DNA from: Bathynomus jamesi
Taxonomy: Eukaryota; Arthropoda; Malacostraca; Isopoda; Cirolanidae
Reading direction: 5' to 3'
Assembly (NCBI GenBank): GCA_023014485.1
Contig: JAJOZX010005629.1
Location: forward strand, 166,501-230,500
Length of the DNA: 64,000 nt
Position 1 is the stretch's first letter, and each line of letters opens with the position of its first letter. A program made the translations under genes and the position numbers. The notes below the pieces were generated by a model. That model was not told the origin of the DNA, did no database searches, and saw nothing but the letters and a program-made list of their open reading frames with translations. Shown one piece after another: positions 23,127 through 34,591 of the stretch.

Positions 23127-23456
23127 TGACCCGAAGGCCATTCACAGTCTATCGAGGAGTGAGATACCAGCGTGGGAGTGGACTTGGATCCATTTTTTCA
23201 TCCATACTACGCACCGCTGTCCCACTGTTGAAGGGGTGCCAGGTACCTAGGGCGGAAGGCGTTACAAACAGGTTTTAACGCGGCAGAAGACATAATGGGT
23301 GGAACTAAGCCTAAAGAAGCTCTAAAAAAACATTTAAAACGTACACGGGACGAAATCATCAAAGATGCAAAGAGAAAAATGCGTGGTGGCGGAAAGAAGA
23401 GATCTGCCAGGAAGAAGGGGTTACCATCACGTGGCGCTAAACGTAAAAGGAAATAA
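23126..23456 (+). pseudogene. Polinton pVI-like core protein (outer)
   Basis: It begins near YRGVRYQRGSGLGSIFSS and continues through TAVPLLK, then breaks at about 23,236 by a one-base loss relative to the inner copy. The remainder (KPKEALKKHLKRTRD and a lysine/arginine-rich tail) continues in another frame to 23,456. The amphipathic beginning and very basic tail fit adenovirus pVI/pX-like core proteins of Polintons. The inner copy is uninterrupted. Confidence 0.75.
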
Positions 23457-23587
23457 AAAAGAAGTGCTCTAAGCGTATGAAACCTATGGCTGATCATTTT
23501 TTTAAATGATATAAGCTGAGGACACTACTCTCACGAATCATAGGCTGATTACTAGTTGTCGAGAGGTGGCACTATTTCTGACTCGTC

Positions 23588-24870
23588 ATGGCGCGTTTCA
23601 TCCATCCGTGTAGTTCACAATGCTGTAAATCGGAACTGTCCCTCTTTGATATGCCCCCCACTCAGGTCTCTATTGAGCATAGCGACTTTATTACAATTAA
23701 CCCATTAAACACAATTAGTTCGCCGAGTGCCCCTATAGAATTCGTGATACCCAGCTCAGGCCCTTACTTTTTTGACCCGAGCTGCATGCACATGTACGCT
23801 AAACTGCGTATAGCCCATTCTGATGGAACGGACTGCGATGATAGTTACTCTGCTACCCTGAAACCAACTTTTTACACTCCATATTCAGCCAGTGTGAGGT
23901 GTATTTAAACCAGGTTAACATCTCGGCAGGAACGGGGTACTACCACCTACGAGCCTATCTGGAAAATGTCCTCAACTTTTCAAAAGAAGCGAAGGACACC
24001 TTTTTAACCGCCGAGGGATATTACCATACTAAAGATGAAAATGGTATAAAGGATAAATTTAAAAATTCTAAAAAAAGATATACGAATGTTTTGGACGTCT
24101 TCATACAGATTTCACATTCCAGGAGAAACTGCTTATGAACGGGGTGGATATGAAGTTGAAGCTTACCCGCACGATTCCTGAGATCTGCATAAATCTGGGG
24201 TCTGATCAAGAAGAGGGCGCGAAACCCGTTGTGATTCACAATGGAGACGTATTTGCGTATACGCCGAGTGAAATTAAGTTCGCCAAAACAAATAGAAATT
24301 GAGAAAGACTTAATACACGCCACAGTAAAATACCCAATTAACAGGGTACAGATCAAACTATACACGGTGCCCGCCGGGTTGGCCTCGAAGCAACTAGAAA
24401 ACGTGGCCCTTGGAGTCTACCTAAAAGGATATTAATTGGAATGCAGGACCACGCCTCGACGAATGGAAAATATAAAAAGAGTGCCTTTAAATTCGAGAAT
24501 TTCGGCCTTAAAAATATTACTCTATACGTAAATGGCATCGCTTTGGAGGGACTATGATTACGGACTACTCATCAGGCTGTGTTCCCGCTCTGCGAGAGCT
24601 TATAGTAGTCTGGCTCATAATACAGGTGCTGTGACGAGCTTGGGTTTGGTGTAACGCAGAAAGAATTTGTCGAAGAATTTAACATTTATTCATTTGATAT
24701 TACTGACTTGTCTGCTGTAAATACGCACTTAAGTCCACAACAGAGGGAATATCTCAGTCAGGTTGGAATTTGCCAAGCCTATATACGCGCCTATAAGTGT
24801 ACTAGTTTACCTCGAATCACAGGCACTAATAGAAGTTTATCGTTTCAGGAACGTGGTCAAAGACATTTGA
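23588..24870 (+). pseudogene. Polinton major capsid protein (outer)
   Basis: It starts MARFIHPCSSQCCKSELSLF and continues with MPPTQVSIEHSDF and PIEFVIPSSG. This beginning is typical of the double-jelly-roll major capsid protein of Polintons (F54H12.2-like). Breaks occur near 23,905, 24,120 and 24,430-24,560. The last residues run to a TGA at 24,868-24,870, immediately before the protease start. Full length would be about 430 residues. The protein forms the capsid shell in relatives. Confidence 0.82.
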
Positions 24871-24921
24871 AATGGACGCGAAAACACTCCACAGAGTAAT
24901 GAAAAGTGACAGTTTCATACG

Positions 24922-25840
24922 AGTAGTATAGTGTCAAAATGGACGAGTGCAGGAATGCTGCATAATATTACGTAATGTTGCAAGAGTGTCAATCCCCTTA
25001 CCCCCTTTGTTGCAAGAGTGCCAACCCCAACCCCCTTTGTTGCAAAAAAGAAAAAGAAAAAAGAAAAAATTCCCCGCCCCCCCTTTTTTGCCACCCCAGA
25101 AGTGGGACTGCAAGGGGTATGCAATTTGGAGTTATCCCCCAAGCTGATCCCCCCAAAGGGGAGTGCCAACCTTTGTTGCCAACCCAAAAATGGGATTGCA
25201 AGGGGTATGCAACTTGGAGGCGGAGTTTCCCCCTAAGCTGAACTCCCCAAAGGGTCAGAGAGAGAGGAGGAGAGACCCAGAGGTGGGAACCCAGAGCTGG
25301 GTGTTCACTCGGCTGATTTCCGAGCTCATATGGCATTCTTCGTCCGTCCGCCGCATCTTATAGGGCACTAACCAGCCACTGGCGTAGTCAGCCAGTGCCT
25401 AATGAAGCCCTAAGGCACTGGCTTAGTCAGCCAGTGCCTTAGGGCATCATTATGTAGTGCCTCGGGGTGTCATCGTCTCAGAACAATATCAGCCAAAGTG
25501 CCTCTGCCACCAAGGTTCAGTCATATAATACACGCCCCGATTTACCAAATAACAATTAATTATTTATTCTGAAAACCAAACAAATTATATAATTGTGTAC
25601 CAGCCGCCAATAAAACGCCGTTACATCATTCTACTCATGAATTAAAGGATATACAGCGGAGCATGTATATATGGCCGAACAATAGATTTGAAATTATATA
25701 TCCATTCAAAACGGGGCAATAAAGAGAACTAATTATTTTAAAAGAAATACAATCAATCAATCTCAATTAGATAAATCACCGTTACGTCAATACGAAACAT
25801 GGTATTAACAATATATTAGTACAGGAAAATATATTCGCAA
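24922..25840 (+). repeat. Inner Polinton left terminal inverted repeat
   Basis: It contains alternating TTGCAAGAGTGCCAA units with C-rich spacers (24,970-25,080), GGCGGAGTTTCCCCC, tandem CAGCCAGTG words (25,370-25,440) and AATAAAACGCCGTTACATCA at about 25,610. The same landmarks occur inverted at 51,970-52,750. Weak similarity to the outer left repeat continues to about 25,840. Confidence 0.85.
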
Positions 25841-26534
25841 TTCGCGAGTAAATACAATAGAGCAGTGGCCCCTAACCCGTGAAATAATAATAATATTATT
25901 ATTATTACAACCACTAATGATATTTAAAACGACCTATCAATGTTCAAATTAATTATAAACTTATAACTATTCTATTTAAAAGTTATAGAACTGTAGCTTG
26001 TTTCTATTCCAGTTATGAAAAATATGATCATTTACATATTCGAATATACGTAATAATAATAATAATTTATTGTCGTTAACAATATATTATTTTTTAAAAA
26101 TATAAATAAAGACCTGAAAATATATATATATATATATACACACACAGAGAACGTCACACACACACACACACACACACACACAACAGGACTTGTTACTCAT
26201 AGTATCCTTAAAATATAAATTGGTAATTATTCTATTTTTAAAACCATTTTAGCCTATCACACAATACGAGGGACGTTTTGGGGTTTTTCAGGGAAGAGAT
26301 CGTGTACCTTCCACAACAAATGAACCGTATGGTTGGTAAGGTTGCGACACACACACAATACAACACAGAAAAATAGAGAAAAGTGTTCTAAAATTAATTT
26401 GTGCCAGAAGGGTACAGAACAATAAAAACTCAGGAACCTTGTGAACATATTTCCTCTGAGCGGCTAAAAACGTGACTTTCCCGAAAATAAACCGAAATGG
26501 GACACAATAGAATCGTATATGTCGACACTCCCCA

Positions 26535-26570
<36 letters not shown>

Positions 26571-27000
26571 TCGGTTTAATTCAGTTTTCCGAAGAACCGC
26601 GCCGAATTGTTAACATTTGTAGAAAAACCTTTCCAATATATATACCTGCCACTCCTAGTGCGTAAAGGGTCATAAGGTATTGTTCACCCCGCAAAAGGTC
26701 ACCGGTCCACCTTTCGCCGAATATAATTGTAGTATTGTCAGACGCCCTTTGTCTGACAATAGAAATATGCAGGTGTCTTTCAACCCAAATCTAAATAAAA
26801 AACTTTTCAAAATTCCAGCATACTTGAATGAACGGGTTTTTCCAATAAAAGGGTATGATGCTCCACCCAGATTTGATGGCGGTCTGCCAATCTCTGCGCG
26901 GGATACCTGATTGATTTCGTTTATGAGCATGCATATACCTAAACCACGCCCTACCCTTCGTGGCTCCTCCCATCCATTGTTTGTGAAAAGGGAGCGCTGA
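25841..27000. other. AT-rich subterminal DNA without recognised gene
   Basis: It holds ATT trinucleotide, CA and TA microsatellites (26,120-26,185 and 26,539-26,570) and only short open stretches. A frame at 26,680-26,910 has no match elsewhere in the window. An inverted repeat around 26,735-26,765 (GTCAGACGCC / TTTGTCTGAC) is visible. Confidence 0.45.
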
Positions 27001-27033
27001 TCATGGATTGGCCGAAAAAGCATTACTCGTAAT

Positions 27034-27110
27034 CCAATAGGATGTTAAGATTACGCTTGTGGGTTGGTCTCGTAGACCCATATAAAATGGGATGTTTCGT
27101 CGTTCAGAGC
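27034..27110 (+). promoter_or_regulatory. Core promoter of the spliced gene (inner)
   Basis: CCAATAGGA at 27,034, GTGGGTTGGTC near 27,060 and TATAAAA at 27,081-27,087 are followed about 23 bp later by a TTCAGAGCCAGT initiator-like sequence. The same elements in the same order and spacing occur on the minus strand at 55,845-55,930 in the outer Polinton, so selection probably kept them. Confidence 0.7.
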
Positions 27111-27322
27111 CAGTTTATCGTGCATTTTATAGCAACACGCATGTCATGGACGACTCCTATAACTCTCCTGATCTGTTTTTTGAACAAGACCGTTGCAACA
27201 ATGCCAAACTTTATCTGTTCAGAGAAGCAGATCGCGGCGTACTATTTTCGTCTGAGAACATTGCGGAAAATTGTGACGAGTTGCAAGAATCTACAACCAA
27301 TTCATTTGAGATGTGAGCAACT

Positions 27323-27365
<43 letters not shown>

Positions 27366-28681
27366 CTGAGTAGTTGATATTTAACGAGTAGATAGAGAAG
27401 CTTGCATGCTTTCAAGTCCATATTTCATTTAGATTTTATTCAATTAGGGACGTAATAGTCTTTGCAGCTTCGCGTCTCGCTTCTATACCCCAGTTCAGTT
27501 AACTTGCCGCAGGCCTTTATTTAATGCATATTCCCACATTTATTTATATATATATATATAGTATGTTTTATTTGTGCGTTTCTCATTTTTAATATTTATA
27601 GGAAATTTTCCAGATTGAGTTTATCTCTTAACATTTCCATGCATTTGAAAATGTTTTTAAATATTGCCTAATTCTCTCATAGATTGTCAAAATCAATTTA
27701 AAAATGAAGTGTTCTTAAAACAGAGTAACTGAATAGTTGTTATTTAACGAGTAGATAGAGAAGCTTGCATGCTTTCAAGTCCATATTTCTTTTTGAATTT
27801 ATTCAAATGAGTATGTAATGAACATCATCTTTGGTTACATTTTACGGTGTAAGCTGAAGTTAATATTTTGAAAATTTCGTAGGACACAAATGCTTATAGA
27901 GAGTTAACTAAATATGTAATATCTTTCATATATATAACATTAGAAAAAGTTTGGTTCCTTTAGACCTTTTTTCAGGCATAAATTGAATTTTGCGGGAAAA
28001 TTCACCCGACATATTTAAAGATGAATTTTCGCATTTATGATATAACGTGGCCTAACTAACCTGACATAAACTAAACCTCATTCATTTACCAGCATTGTAA
28101 ATTAGTCTATGTTGCTTCTTGTTTTAAATGGACAATCTAATAGCCTTTTGCTCTGAGTTTTCTACAGCATAAAATTAGTCCTACTATGTTTTCAATTATT
28201 ATCTGTTTCCATCCCGATTATTTCGGCTTATATATATATATATATGGTATGTTTTATTTGTGCTTTTCTCATTTTTAATATTTTTAGGAAATTTTCAGAT
28301 TGAGTTTATTTAACATTTGCATGCATTTCAAAATTTTTTTAAATATTGTCTGATGGCTATGTTTTAAATATAGGAGCGATGCCGAGTTAAAACGTGTAAT
28401 TGCCACTTTTGACGGAAGGATGGGATCTCACCCCAACTCAGAAGCCGTTGTGTCTGCGCGGGATAGCGAGCGTCAACCCGTGGAGGGGAGAATGTAGGTG
28501 TTTTGAAACTATATAGAATATTTTTACATTTCTTTTGGAACGAAACGGAGGTAGACGATATTATAAATACTTTTGGAGAAAGGGTGATAAATGAAGTGGT
28601 ATCCACAACAGCTGGCGAACCAGATGTCGTGGTATTGGCATACAACCGATCAACCGAGTGCGTGCTCATCGGCGAGATTAT
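27108..28681 (+). CDS. Spliced Polinton gene with repeated exons (inner)
   Basis: No known family was recognised. Exon 1 likely starts at the ATG at 27,146 (MDDSYNSPDLFFEQDR) and ends at 27,312 with donor GTGAGC. Exon 2 (28,374-28,493, 120 bp) starts SDAELKRVIATF and ends before GTAGGT. Exon 3 (28,538-28,681, 144 bp) starts NETEVDDIINTF and ends before GTAAGT. Both exons are preceded by G and end in AT, so every junction completes an ATG codon and exons can be added without frameshift. The acceptor of exon 3 reads TTTTGG rather than TTTTAG and may be dead. No terminal exon was found. The gene converges on the protease. Confidence 0.65.
27328..27364. repeat. (AT)n microsatellite in intron 1
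   Basis: TA dinucleotide run directly after the exon 1 donor. Confidence 0.95.
27365..28360 (+). repeat. Two direct duplications within intron 1
   Basis: ACGAGTAGATAGAGAAGCTT and flanks (about 75 bp) occur at about 27,365-27,440 and again at 27,728-27,803. A second unit of about 120 bp starting GTATGTTTTATTTGTGC occurs at 27,561 and 28,246. The second unit leads into exon 2 at its later copy, suggesting that intron-exon units were duplicated and an exon later lost or decayed. Confidence 0.85.
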
Positions 28682-28823
28682 GTAAGTATTTTTTGAGGAT
28701 ATTAACAAAACGTAACATATTTTCATTTATTAAACATGTACAAAAAGGGGCAGCGCCCAATTCTTAATTGTTACAAATGTATATATAGGTTTACACAATA
28801 TAGAGCTTACAAATTACAGGGGG

Positions 28824-29293
28824 TTATAACATGTGGTAACCTTTTTTTATCTGTCTGTATACATATCTATCGTTCATATTTGTGCCACACAAATCGAATA
28901 ATTTTAAAAAATTCATAAATCCCTTCCCGCGCGACATATGCATGAGAAACAAAATATAATACAAACCACATGTTTCAGTATACAAGCTTTGAAGGCGATA
29001 TGGATTCCAGATAATCTTAGGCACACGTAATCGCGCGATAAAATTTACGATTGTCGAGTCATGCCATGGGGGAAACCGAGTGAATCGAAATAATACATTC
29101 TTTCCTTAGTTTTAAAATAAATCGCAAACCAGTGAATCCCATCGCCACCCACATTGTCGGTGTTAACAATAACCCCGCACGAGTTCTCCGTACTGGGTAC
29201 CTTCAATATTTCGTTTTTAGCCTACACTCCGATAAATTTGGAACGCGCGAAACAGTCACTTTTCATCATTCTCTGAGGTGTAATCGCATCCAT
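28824..29293 (-). pseudogene. Adenain-like cysteine protease (inner)
   Basis: The start at 29,293 is 1 bp past the capsid stop. Family landmarks in order are VGGDGIHWF (histidine), YYFDSLG, WNPYRLQ and ETCGLYYILF (cysteine). The relatives process capsid proteins. An in-frame TAG at 29,222-29,224 (codon 24) and a one-base loss near 29,065 disable it, although the histidine and cysteine codons remain. Length is about 155 codons. Confidence 0.87.
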
Positions 29294-29294
29294 C

Positions 29295-30605
29295 TTAAAA
29301 ATCTGTGCTTATGTTCCGGAAACGGTCCAGTTCTATTAGTGCCTGCTTCTCGAGATATATTAGTACACTAATAGCAGCGTCTGAGGGCTTGGCGAAATCT
29401 AACCGCACTGAAATCGCCCCGGTCTGCTGCGGGTTTAAATGGGTGTTTACGCCGGCAGTCAAGTCTGGTGTAACGTCAAATGAGTAGATGTTAAACTGTT
29501 CCACAATTTTTTTGGGTTAGGCCGATTCCAAGTTCATTACATGCGCTTGTATTATGCGCTAAACTGCTGTATGCTCTCGCGCAGAGCGGGAACACTGTAT
29601 CTGGCGAGTAGTCCATATTCAAAGTCCCACCCAGTGCGACGCCATTGATATATAAAGCAATATTTTTAATTCCAAAATTTTCAAACTTCAAGGCACTCCT
29701 TTTATAATCCCCATTCGTCGAAGCGTGGTCTTGCATCCCTATTAATATTCTTTTAGGTAGGACGCCAAGAGCGGTGTTTTCTAGCTGCTTCGATGCCAAT
29801 CCTGTGGGAATCGTGCAGAGTTTGATCTGTACCCTGTTAATTGGATATTTCACTGTGGCGTGTACCAGTTCTTTCTCGGTTTCTATATGTTTCGCGGAAC
29901 TTAGTTTTACTCGGCGTATACGCAAATATGCTTCCATGATGTGTATAACAACAGGTTTCGCGCCTTCTGGTCTGCGCCCAGATTTATACAGATCTCAGGG
30001 CTCGTGCGGGTAAGCTTCAATTTCATATCTACCCCGTTCATAAGCAACTTCTCCTGGAATGTAAAGTCCGTGTGCAGACGTCCAAAATATTCATATATCT
30101 TTTTTGTAGAATTTTTAAATTTATCCTTTATACTACCCTCATCTTTAGTGTGGTAATACCCTCGGCGGATAAAAAGGTGTCCTTCGCTTCTTTTGAAAAG
30201 TTGAGCACATTTTCCAGATATGCTCGTAGGTGATAGTGCCCCGTGCCTGCTGAGATGTTAGTCTGATTTAAAAATACGTCACACTGGCTGAATATGGTGC
30301 TGGCTGAATATGGTGTGCAGAAAGTTTGTTTCGGGATATGCAACATGATTATCATCACAGTCCGTTCCGTCAGAATGAGCTATGCGAAGTTTAGTATACA
30401 TGTGCATACAGCTCGGATCAAAAAAGTAAGGGCCTGAACTGGGTATCACGAATTCTATAGGGGCACTGGGAGAACTAATTGTGTTTAAAGGGTTAATTGT
30501 AATAAAGTCACTGTGCTCAATGGAAACTTGAGTTGGAGGCATCTCAAAGAGGGATAGCTCCGATTTACAGCACTGTGAACTGCAAGGATGAATGAAACGG
30601 GTCAT
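29295..30605 (-). pseudogene. Polinton major capsid protein (inner)
   Basis: It starts MTRFIHPCSSQCCKSELSLF and matches the outer copy throughout. Breaks lie near 30,310, where a 15-bp CTGGCTGAATATGGT unit is duplicated, and near 30,150, 29,945 and 29,500. Open parts cover most of the double-jelly-roll protein. The protein forms the shell in related Polintons. Confidence 0.82.
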
Positions 30606-30772
30606 GTTGAGTTAGAAACAGTGCCACCTCCCTCGACGAGTAGCAGTCAATCTATGAATCGTGAGAGTAGCGTCCTCAGTTTATATCAATTAAAAAAATG
30701 ATCGATCATAGGTTTCATACGCTTAGAACACTTCTTTTTTGGAGCCCTTTTACATTTAATACCATGTGACCC

Positions 30773-31120
30773 CTACTTCCTAACAGTTCTCTTCTTCTTC
30801 TTCACGCTACGTGTTGGCACTCCCTTCTTCTTCCTATCAATTCTCTTCTTTAATCCGCCACGCATTTTTCTCTTCGCATCTTTGATGATTCCATCCCGTG
30901 TACGTTTTAAATGTTTTTTTAGAGCTTCTTTAGGTTTAGTTCCCGCGAGCATCTCCTCTGTCGCGTTAAAACCTGTTTGTAACGCCTTCCTCCCAAGGTA
31001 CTTGGCACCCCTTTTCAGCAGTGGTACAGCTGTGTGCAGTATGGATGAAAAAATGGAGCCAAGTCCGCTACCACGCTGGTACCGCGCACTTCGATAGATA
31101 GTGTGAGGTTTTCTGTCCAT
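30773..31120 (-). CDS. Polinton pVI-like core protein (inner), uninterrupted
   Basis: This 115-residue frame is complete. It opens with RSARYQRGSGLGSIFSS, a glycine/serine-rich amphipathic segment. A hydrophobic VPLLKRGAKYLG part, KPKEALKKHLKRTRD and a tail almost entirely lysine and arginine follow. This fits the adenovirus pVI/pX-like proteins of Polintons that bind DNA and the inner capsid. Start and penton stop overlap by 1 bp (TAATG-type). Confidence 0.8.
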   Translation of the reverse strand: MDRKPHTIYRSARYQRGSGLGSIFSSILHTAVPLLKRGAKYLGRKALQTGFNATEEMLAGTKPKEALKKHLKRTRDGIIKDAKRKMRGGLKKRIDRKKKGVPTRSVKKKKRTVRK

Positions 31121-31990
31121 TATACCTCAGTGCGCCGAAAGTGGAGCTTCACTGTTAAGCTCCCGTCACCGAATGGGAAATTTTTACCCTCTACCTTTCT
31201 TATATATATTGAGATGTTGGTTATTAGGTTAGGTGAGACAATCACATAATGGGGTCTGTCATATGTAATACTCAAACTCCAGCCTCTATGGTTGGGGATG
31301 TGTGCAATGCGCAGCAAGCGGGCCTGGGTATCCCCAACAAACTGTTGTTCCACTATATTGATATAAACATAGCACATGTCTGGAGGCTCAGGGTCTTCAG
31401 CCATTTTCTCCATCTTCAATTGATACATTAAGCTGGACAAGTCATCCGGTGCCTCGTGAAAGCTGTCTCTTTGGAAAGCTGCGCTATAACGCCCCTCAGC
31501 CACAATTTTGAACAGCTCTTTATCTTTAATATTTCCACCAAGCGTTGACTTTAGCTTCAATGTGCATGCATGCGCGTTTATGTTTACGACTTCAAAAAGT
31601 AAATCGTATGTCAAGTATGACTTTTCAAGACTCTTGTTTAAACCCGCCACAATGTCCATGGCTGTGTCATAATGCCCGATTCCTAGCGAAACAATTGCGC
31701 TATAGTACTGTTCCTCACGGAACAGGGTTGAACGTATAGTATTGTCTAATGTTATGCCTATTTTTTCGCACTTGTCGTTTCTTCTATAGATCAGAAATAT
31801 GATTTGTTCATTTTCAAGAGTTAAATATTTGGTGGATAACTGAAGTTCACATATCCCCACCTCATACGATTCACGACCCAATTCAATTGGGCCATGGAGT
31901 TCTGTTACAAAGCTGGCTAGTGTGTTGTTTGGATGCACAAACAGGGACGATGAGGACAGGAGCGTGACGTAGAAATGGTTAGGAGACTTG
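31120..31990 (-). pseudogene. Polinton penton protein (inner), start codon lost
   Basis: The frame is open from near 31,985 to 31,120 (about 285 codons) and matches the outer penton, but the position of the outer start ATG reads AAG here (near 31,988). The first in-frame ATG is at 31,938 (MHPNNTLASF), which would remove about 17 residues. Motifs include ELHGPIELG and YEVGICELQL. It is the most complete capsid gene of the two Polintons. Confidence 0.78.
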
Positions 31991-31997
31991 TTGCATA

Positions 31998-32978
31998 CTA
32001 ATTAAGCTTCATTACTGCATCAGCTTTTATATAGGTATTGAAGCTTTCTGGGTAACCTAGCCATTTCACCAGGTACATTTTTCTCTTTCCTGCGCCTTTG
32101 CTTCCTAAAATTTTCTCAATTTTAAACACGTTTTTTCCTAATTGAAATGTTACTTTCTGAAGTTCCTCGCTGTAACCCCCCCCCCCCCGAGATTTCTTCC
32201 CCATTCAAATCTTCAACGTTATACAGCATTATCTCGCCTTTAGTCCTCATAGCCCTAACTTTAAAAATCTCGAGTGTCCATCCTTGCTCAAAACCCTTCA
32301 CGAATTTATTTCCCGAACGTGACAACCTTACATAGTCACTGATTTTGAAACGCGCAGAGTGTGGTGGTGGTGGCACTCCATCACTTCTCGGACGCTTGCC
32401 TCTTTCTAAAACATCGTTAGGCGTTGTACCGATCGTACGGTGGTGTGAGCGGTTGTAGGATGAAGCCAGTGAATCGAAAACGTTTATATATCGGTACGTG
32501 TTTTTATGTGTAAAATAACGGTGCATGCGTTCCTTTATGGTACGTTGAACTCTTTCAGCTAAAGATGCTTTATGTATAGAATTGGTAGTGTAATAGCTGA
32601 TATTAAACTCTGACAGCATGTTCTGAAAAGCTCGCCCTATAAATTCTTTTCCCATATCTGTGCAAAAATAGCCAGGAATCCTGTTTCCTTTCAACATCAG
32701 TGTTTTGGCCGCCTTAGCAACTGTTTCAGGCGATTTATTTTTCAGGGGAATTAGCCAAAGGTATCTAGAGAATACATCTATTATGAACAGGATGTAGCGA
32801 TAGCCATCGTTGTACACTGAATATTTTTGCACGTCTGTTAAATCTGCCTGCCAAATAGCGTCAATCTCTCAACATCCTTTTTCCTTACAATATAAGTATC
32901 TCTGTACAGTCTATTAACGCCACCATAGGATGCAGGGCTAGAAATGTCATAATAGTGCTTACTTAATACGTTAGCCAT
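31998..32978 (-). pseudogene. Polinton integrase with chromodomain (inner)
   Basis: Start at 32,978. The catalytic core is mostly open (32,832-32,122) and includes FCTDMGKEF and LAERVQRTI. The chromodomain (IEKILGS, YLVKWLGYPESF) ends at 31,998. About 35 codons between KKDVER and the first catalytic aspartate are deleted relative to the outer copy. A run of C bases (32,177-32,189) accompanies a frameshift near the C-terminal side. Confidence 0.88.
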
Positions 32979-32987
32979 TTGCGTATT

Positions 32988-33554
32988 TTAGAAGCACGTG
33001 GATAAGGTTGGCCTTCTACTCTCTTCTTTCTTCTCTTCAGAGGTACGGCAGCTGTTGTGTGCGAAGGTGTACTCAGTTGTGACACGTGCGATCATGAACA
33101 ATATCAACGATATTGGACCCTTGTATCCTTGTTCTATCAACAATGACCTCGCCTGTGTCAGCCCACTGTATAATTGGGTCTTCACTCAATAGATTATAAA
33201 GACAACCCTTTTTTCCTCAATGTATGGGGGAGACTGTTTTTTAGCACATGTTCGATGTGCTGTGTTCCGCTACTCTTTGGTTGCTCAGGCTCTGTGTCAC
33301 TATGCTCAGAGCTACTCGAGCCGTGCCTCACGGTGAGCTCTGTAGGATGCTTATAATCTTCGTACTCATGAAGAAATTTCTGCAATGCCTCGTGATACAA
33401 AACCTTTTTCATCAGGCGTCTTTTCACTGTTTAATAGGGATAGTATCTCACTCTCCATTCTTTTAAGCCTACTTTTACGGGGTTCTAGAGCAGCGTCTGG
33501 GGTCCTTTGTAATGAAGCATACACCTCGTGCGGGATCACAACCACCTTCTTCAT
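32988..33554 (-). pseudogene. Polinton protein preceding integrase (inner)
   Basis: It begins MKKVVVIPHEVYASLQ like the outer copy, followed by RLKRMESEILSLLNSEK. Frameshifts near 33,400 and 33,190 and a deletion shorten the C-terminal part. The start overlaps the upstream stop by 1 bp. Function unknown. Confidence 0.62.
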
Positions 33555-33877
33555 TATATTAATCTAGTCAGTAAAGGCCCCAAAATTGAAAATAAGATAG
33601 GGAGGGACGAGCCGCCTCTTTGTACAAGAATACGCTTTTTCTTACCCACGGTCTGACTCTTATGGGCGAACGTCTGTATTATGTTCTTGGAACTACGTAA
33701 GCGAGCCTTCTGCCAGGATTTCATTGGAACATTACATTTTATAACATTGAGGCAGATTTCGCAGATACACTTTAAAAAGTCAGAGTCGATATTTTTAACA
33801 AACATCTGCTGCAACGCCCGAGGCAGTCGTTGATAGATTTTTATTAATTCACGGTATTTCTTTAGCCTATTCGTCAT
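33554..33877 (-). CDS. Polinton conserved 107-residue protein (inner)
   Basis: Uninterrupted and the same length as the outer copy at 20,139-20,462. It keeps CICEIC, the KKKRILVQR basic part and the hydrophobic LPILFSILGPLL end. It overlaps the end of the ATPase (stop near 33,874) and the next start. That both copies stay open while most neighbours are broken may reflect small size or selection. Confidence 0.7.
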   Translation of the reverse strand: MTNRLKKYRELIKIYQRLPRALQQMFVKNIDSDFLKCICEICLNVIKCNVPMKSWQKARLRSSKNIIQTFAHKSQTVGKKKRILVQRGGSSLPILFSILGPLLTRLI

Positions 33878-34500
33878 TCTGGAATATACACGGTTTCAGG
33901 CTCGTTTGGAAATATATTCGTTCTTAGAAGGACCCTAAACGTGTTTCGCGGGTGAAGGTCACAAAGCAAATATCCATAACGTTGCTTTGTGACCTCTTTA
34001 TAAACCTCCAAAAACTCCTTACGCTGACTCGGGAACATTTGACTGGCTAATATCTCAATTTGTGACACATCTCTACGTTGCGCGAATAAGACTAGATATT
34101 GCGTATTTAACGACACATCGCGCATGTATCTAGTTTTAAAAAATAGATTCTGATTGATGAAGAACACGCTTATGTTAAGGTGGTGGGAGAATATTGTAAA
34201 TGTCTCGGCAAACGTTTTATCCATCTCCAACATGAGGTCGTCAATTACGACGACTGTATGTTCATTTTCCTTTAACGAATTAACGTCATTGACCCCCTTG
34301 TGGAACAATACATCATCTTGGTACTCGTTGAACACTGAGTGGTATGTCGAATAGCACCATATAACTTTATGCACAAATTTTGAGAATTTCACCCTTGTCT
34401 TTAATGATATTAAGCATAAACACCGTTTTACCACATCCTGTCGGTCCAGATATAATACATGTGGATGGGCTCGTGAATCTGAATTTTTTTACAGCATCCA
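33874..34500 (-). pseudogene. Polinton packaging ATPase (inner)
   Basis: Walker A (GPTGCGK) lies near 34,430 in one frame, and the rest of the protein (34,380-33,874) in another, so a frameshift near 34,400 separates the ATP-binding loop from Walker B (VVVIDDLMLEMDKTF, near 34,235). The C-terminal part has QRYGYLLCDLHPRNTF. Divergent from polymerase B. Confidence 0.86.
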
Positions 34501-34591
34501 TTTCTAACACGTCACACCCCTAAGTGACTCATTTACAGAATATCACAAATAACGAGTTCTGCTCCTTATATTTTGTTTTCTTCTTCCACAG

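Noticed and set aside
24915..25363. Several overlapping frames with KKKKKK and PPPFF runs
   Set aside because: Low-complexity translations of the inner terminal repeat on both strands; the mirrored repeat at 52.2-52.8 kb gives the same artefacts.
26680..26910. 76-residue frame upstream of the inner spliced gene
   Set aside because: It was considered as an upstream exon, but no match exists in the outer Polinton and the opposite strand is open over the same span.
28503..28685. Free-standing 60-residue gene starting at 28,503
   Set aside because: The homologous, length-matched exon in the outer Polinton and the GTAAGT donor show it is an exon of the spliced gene, not an independent gene.
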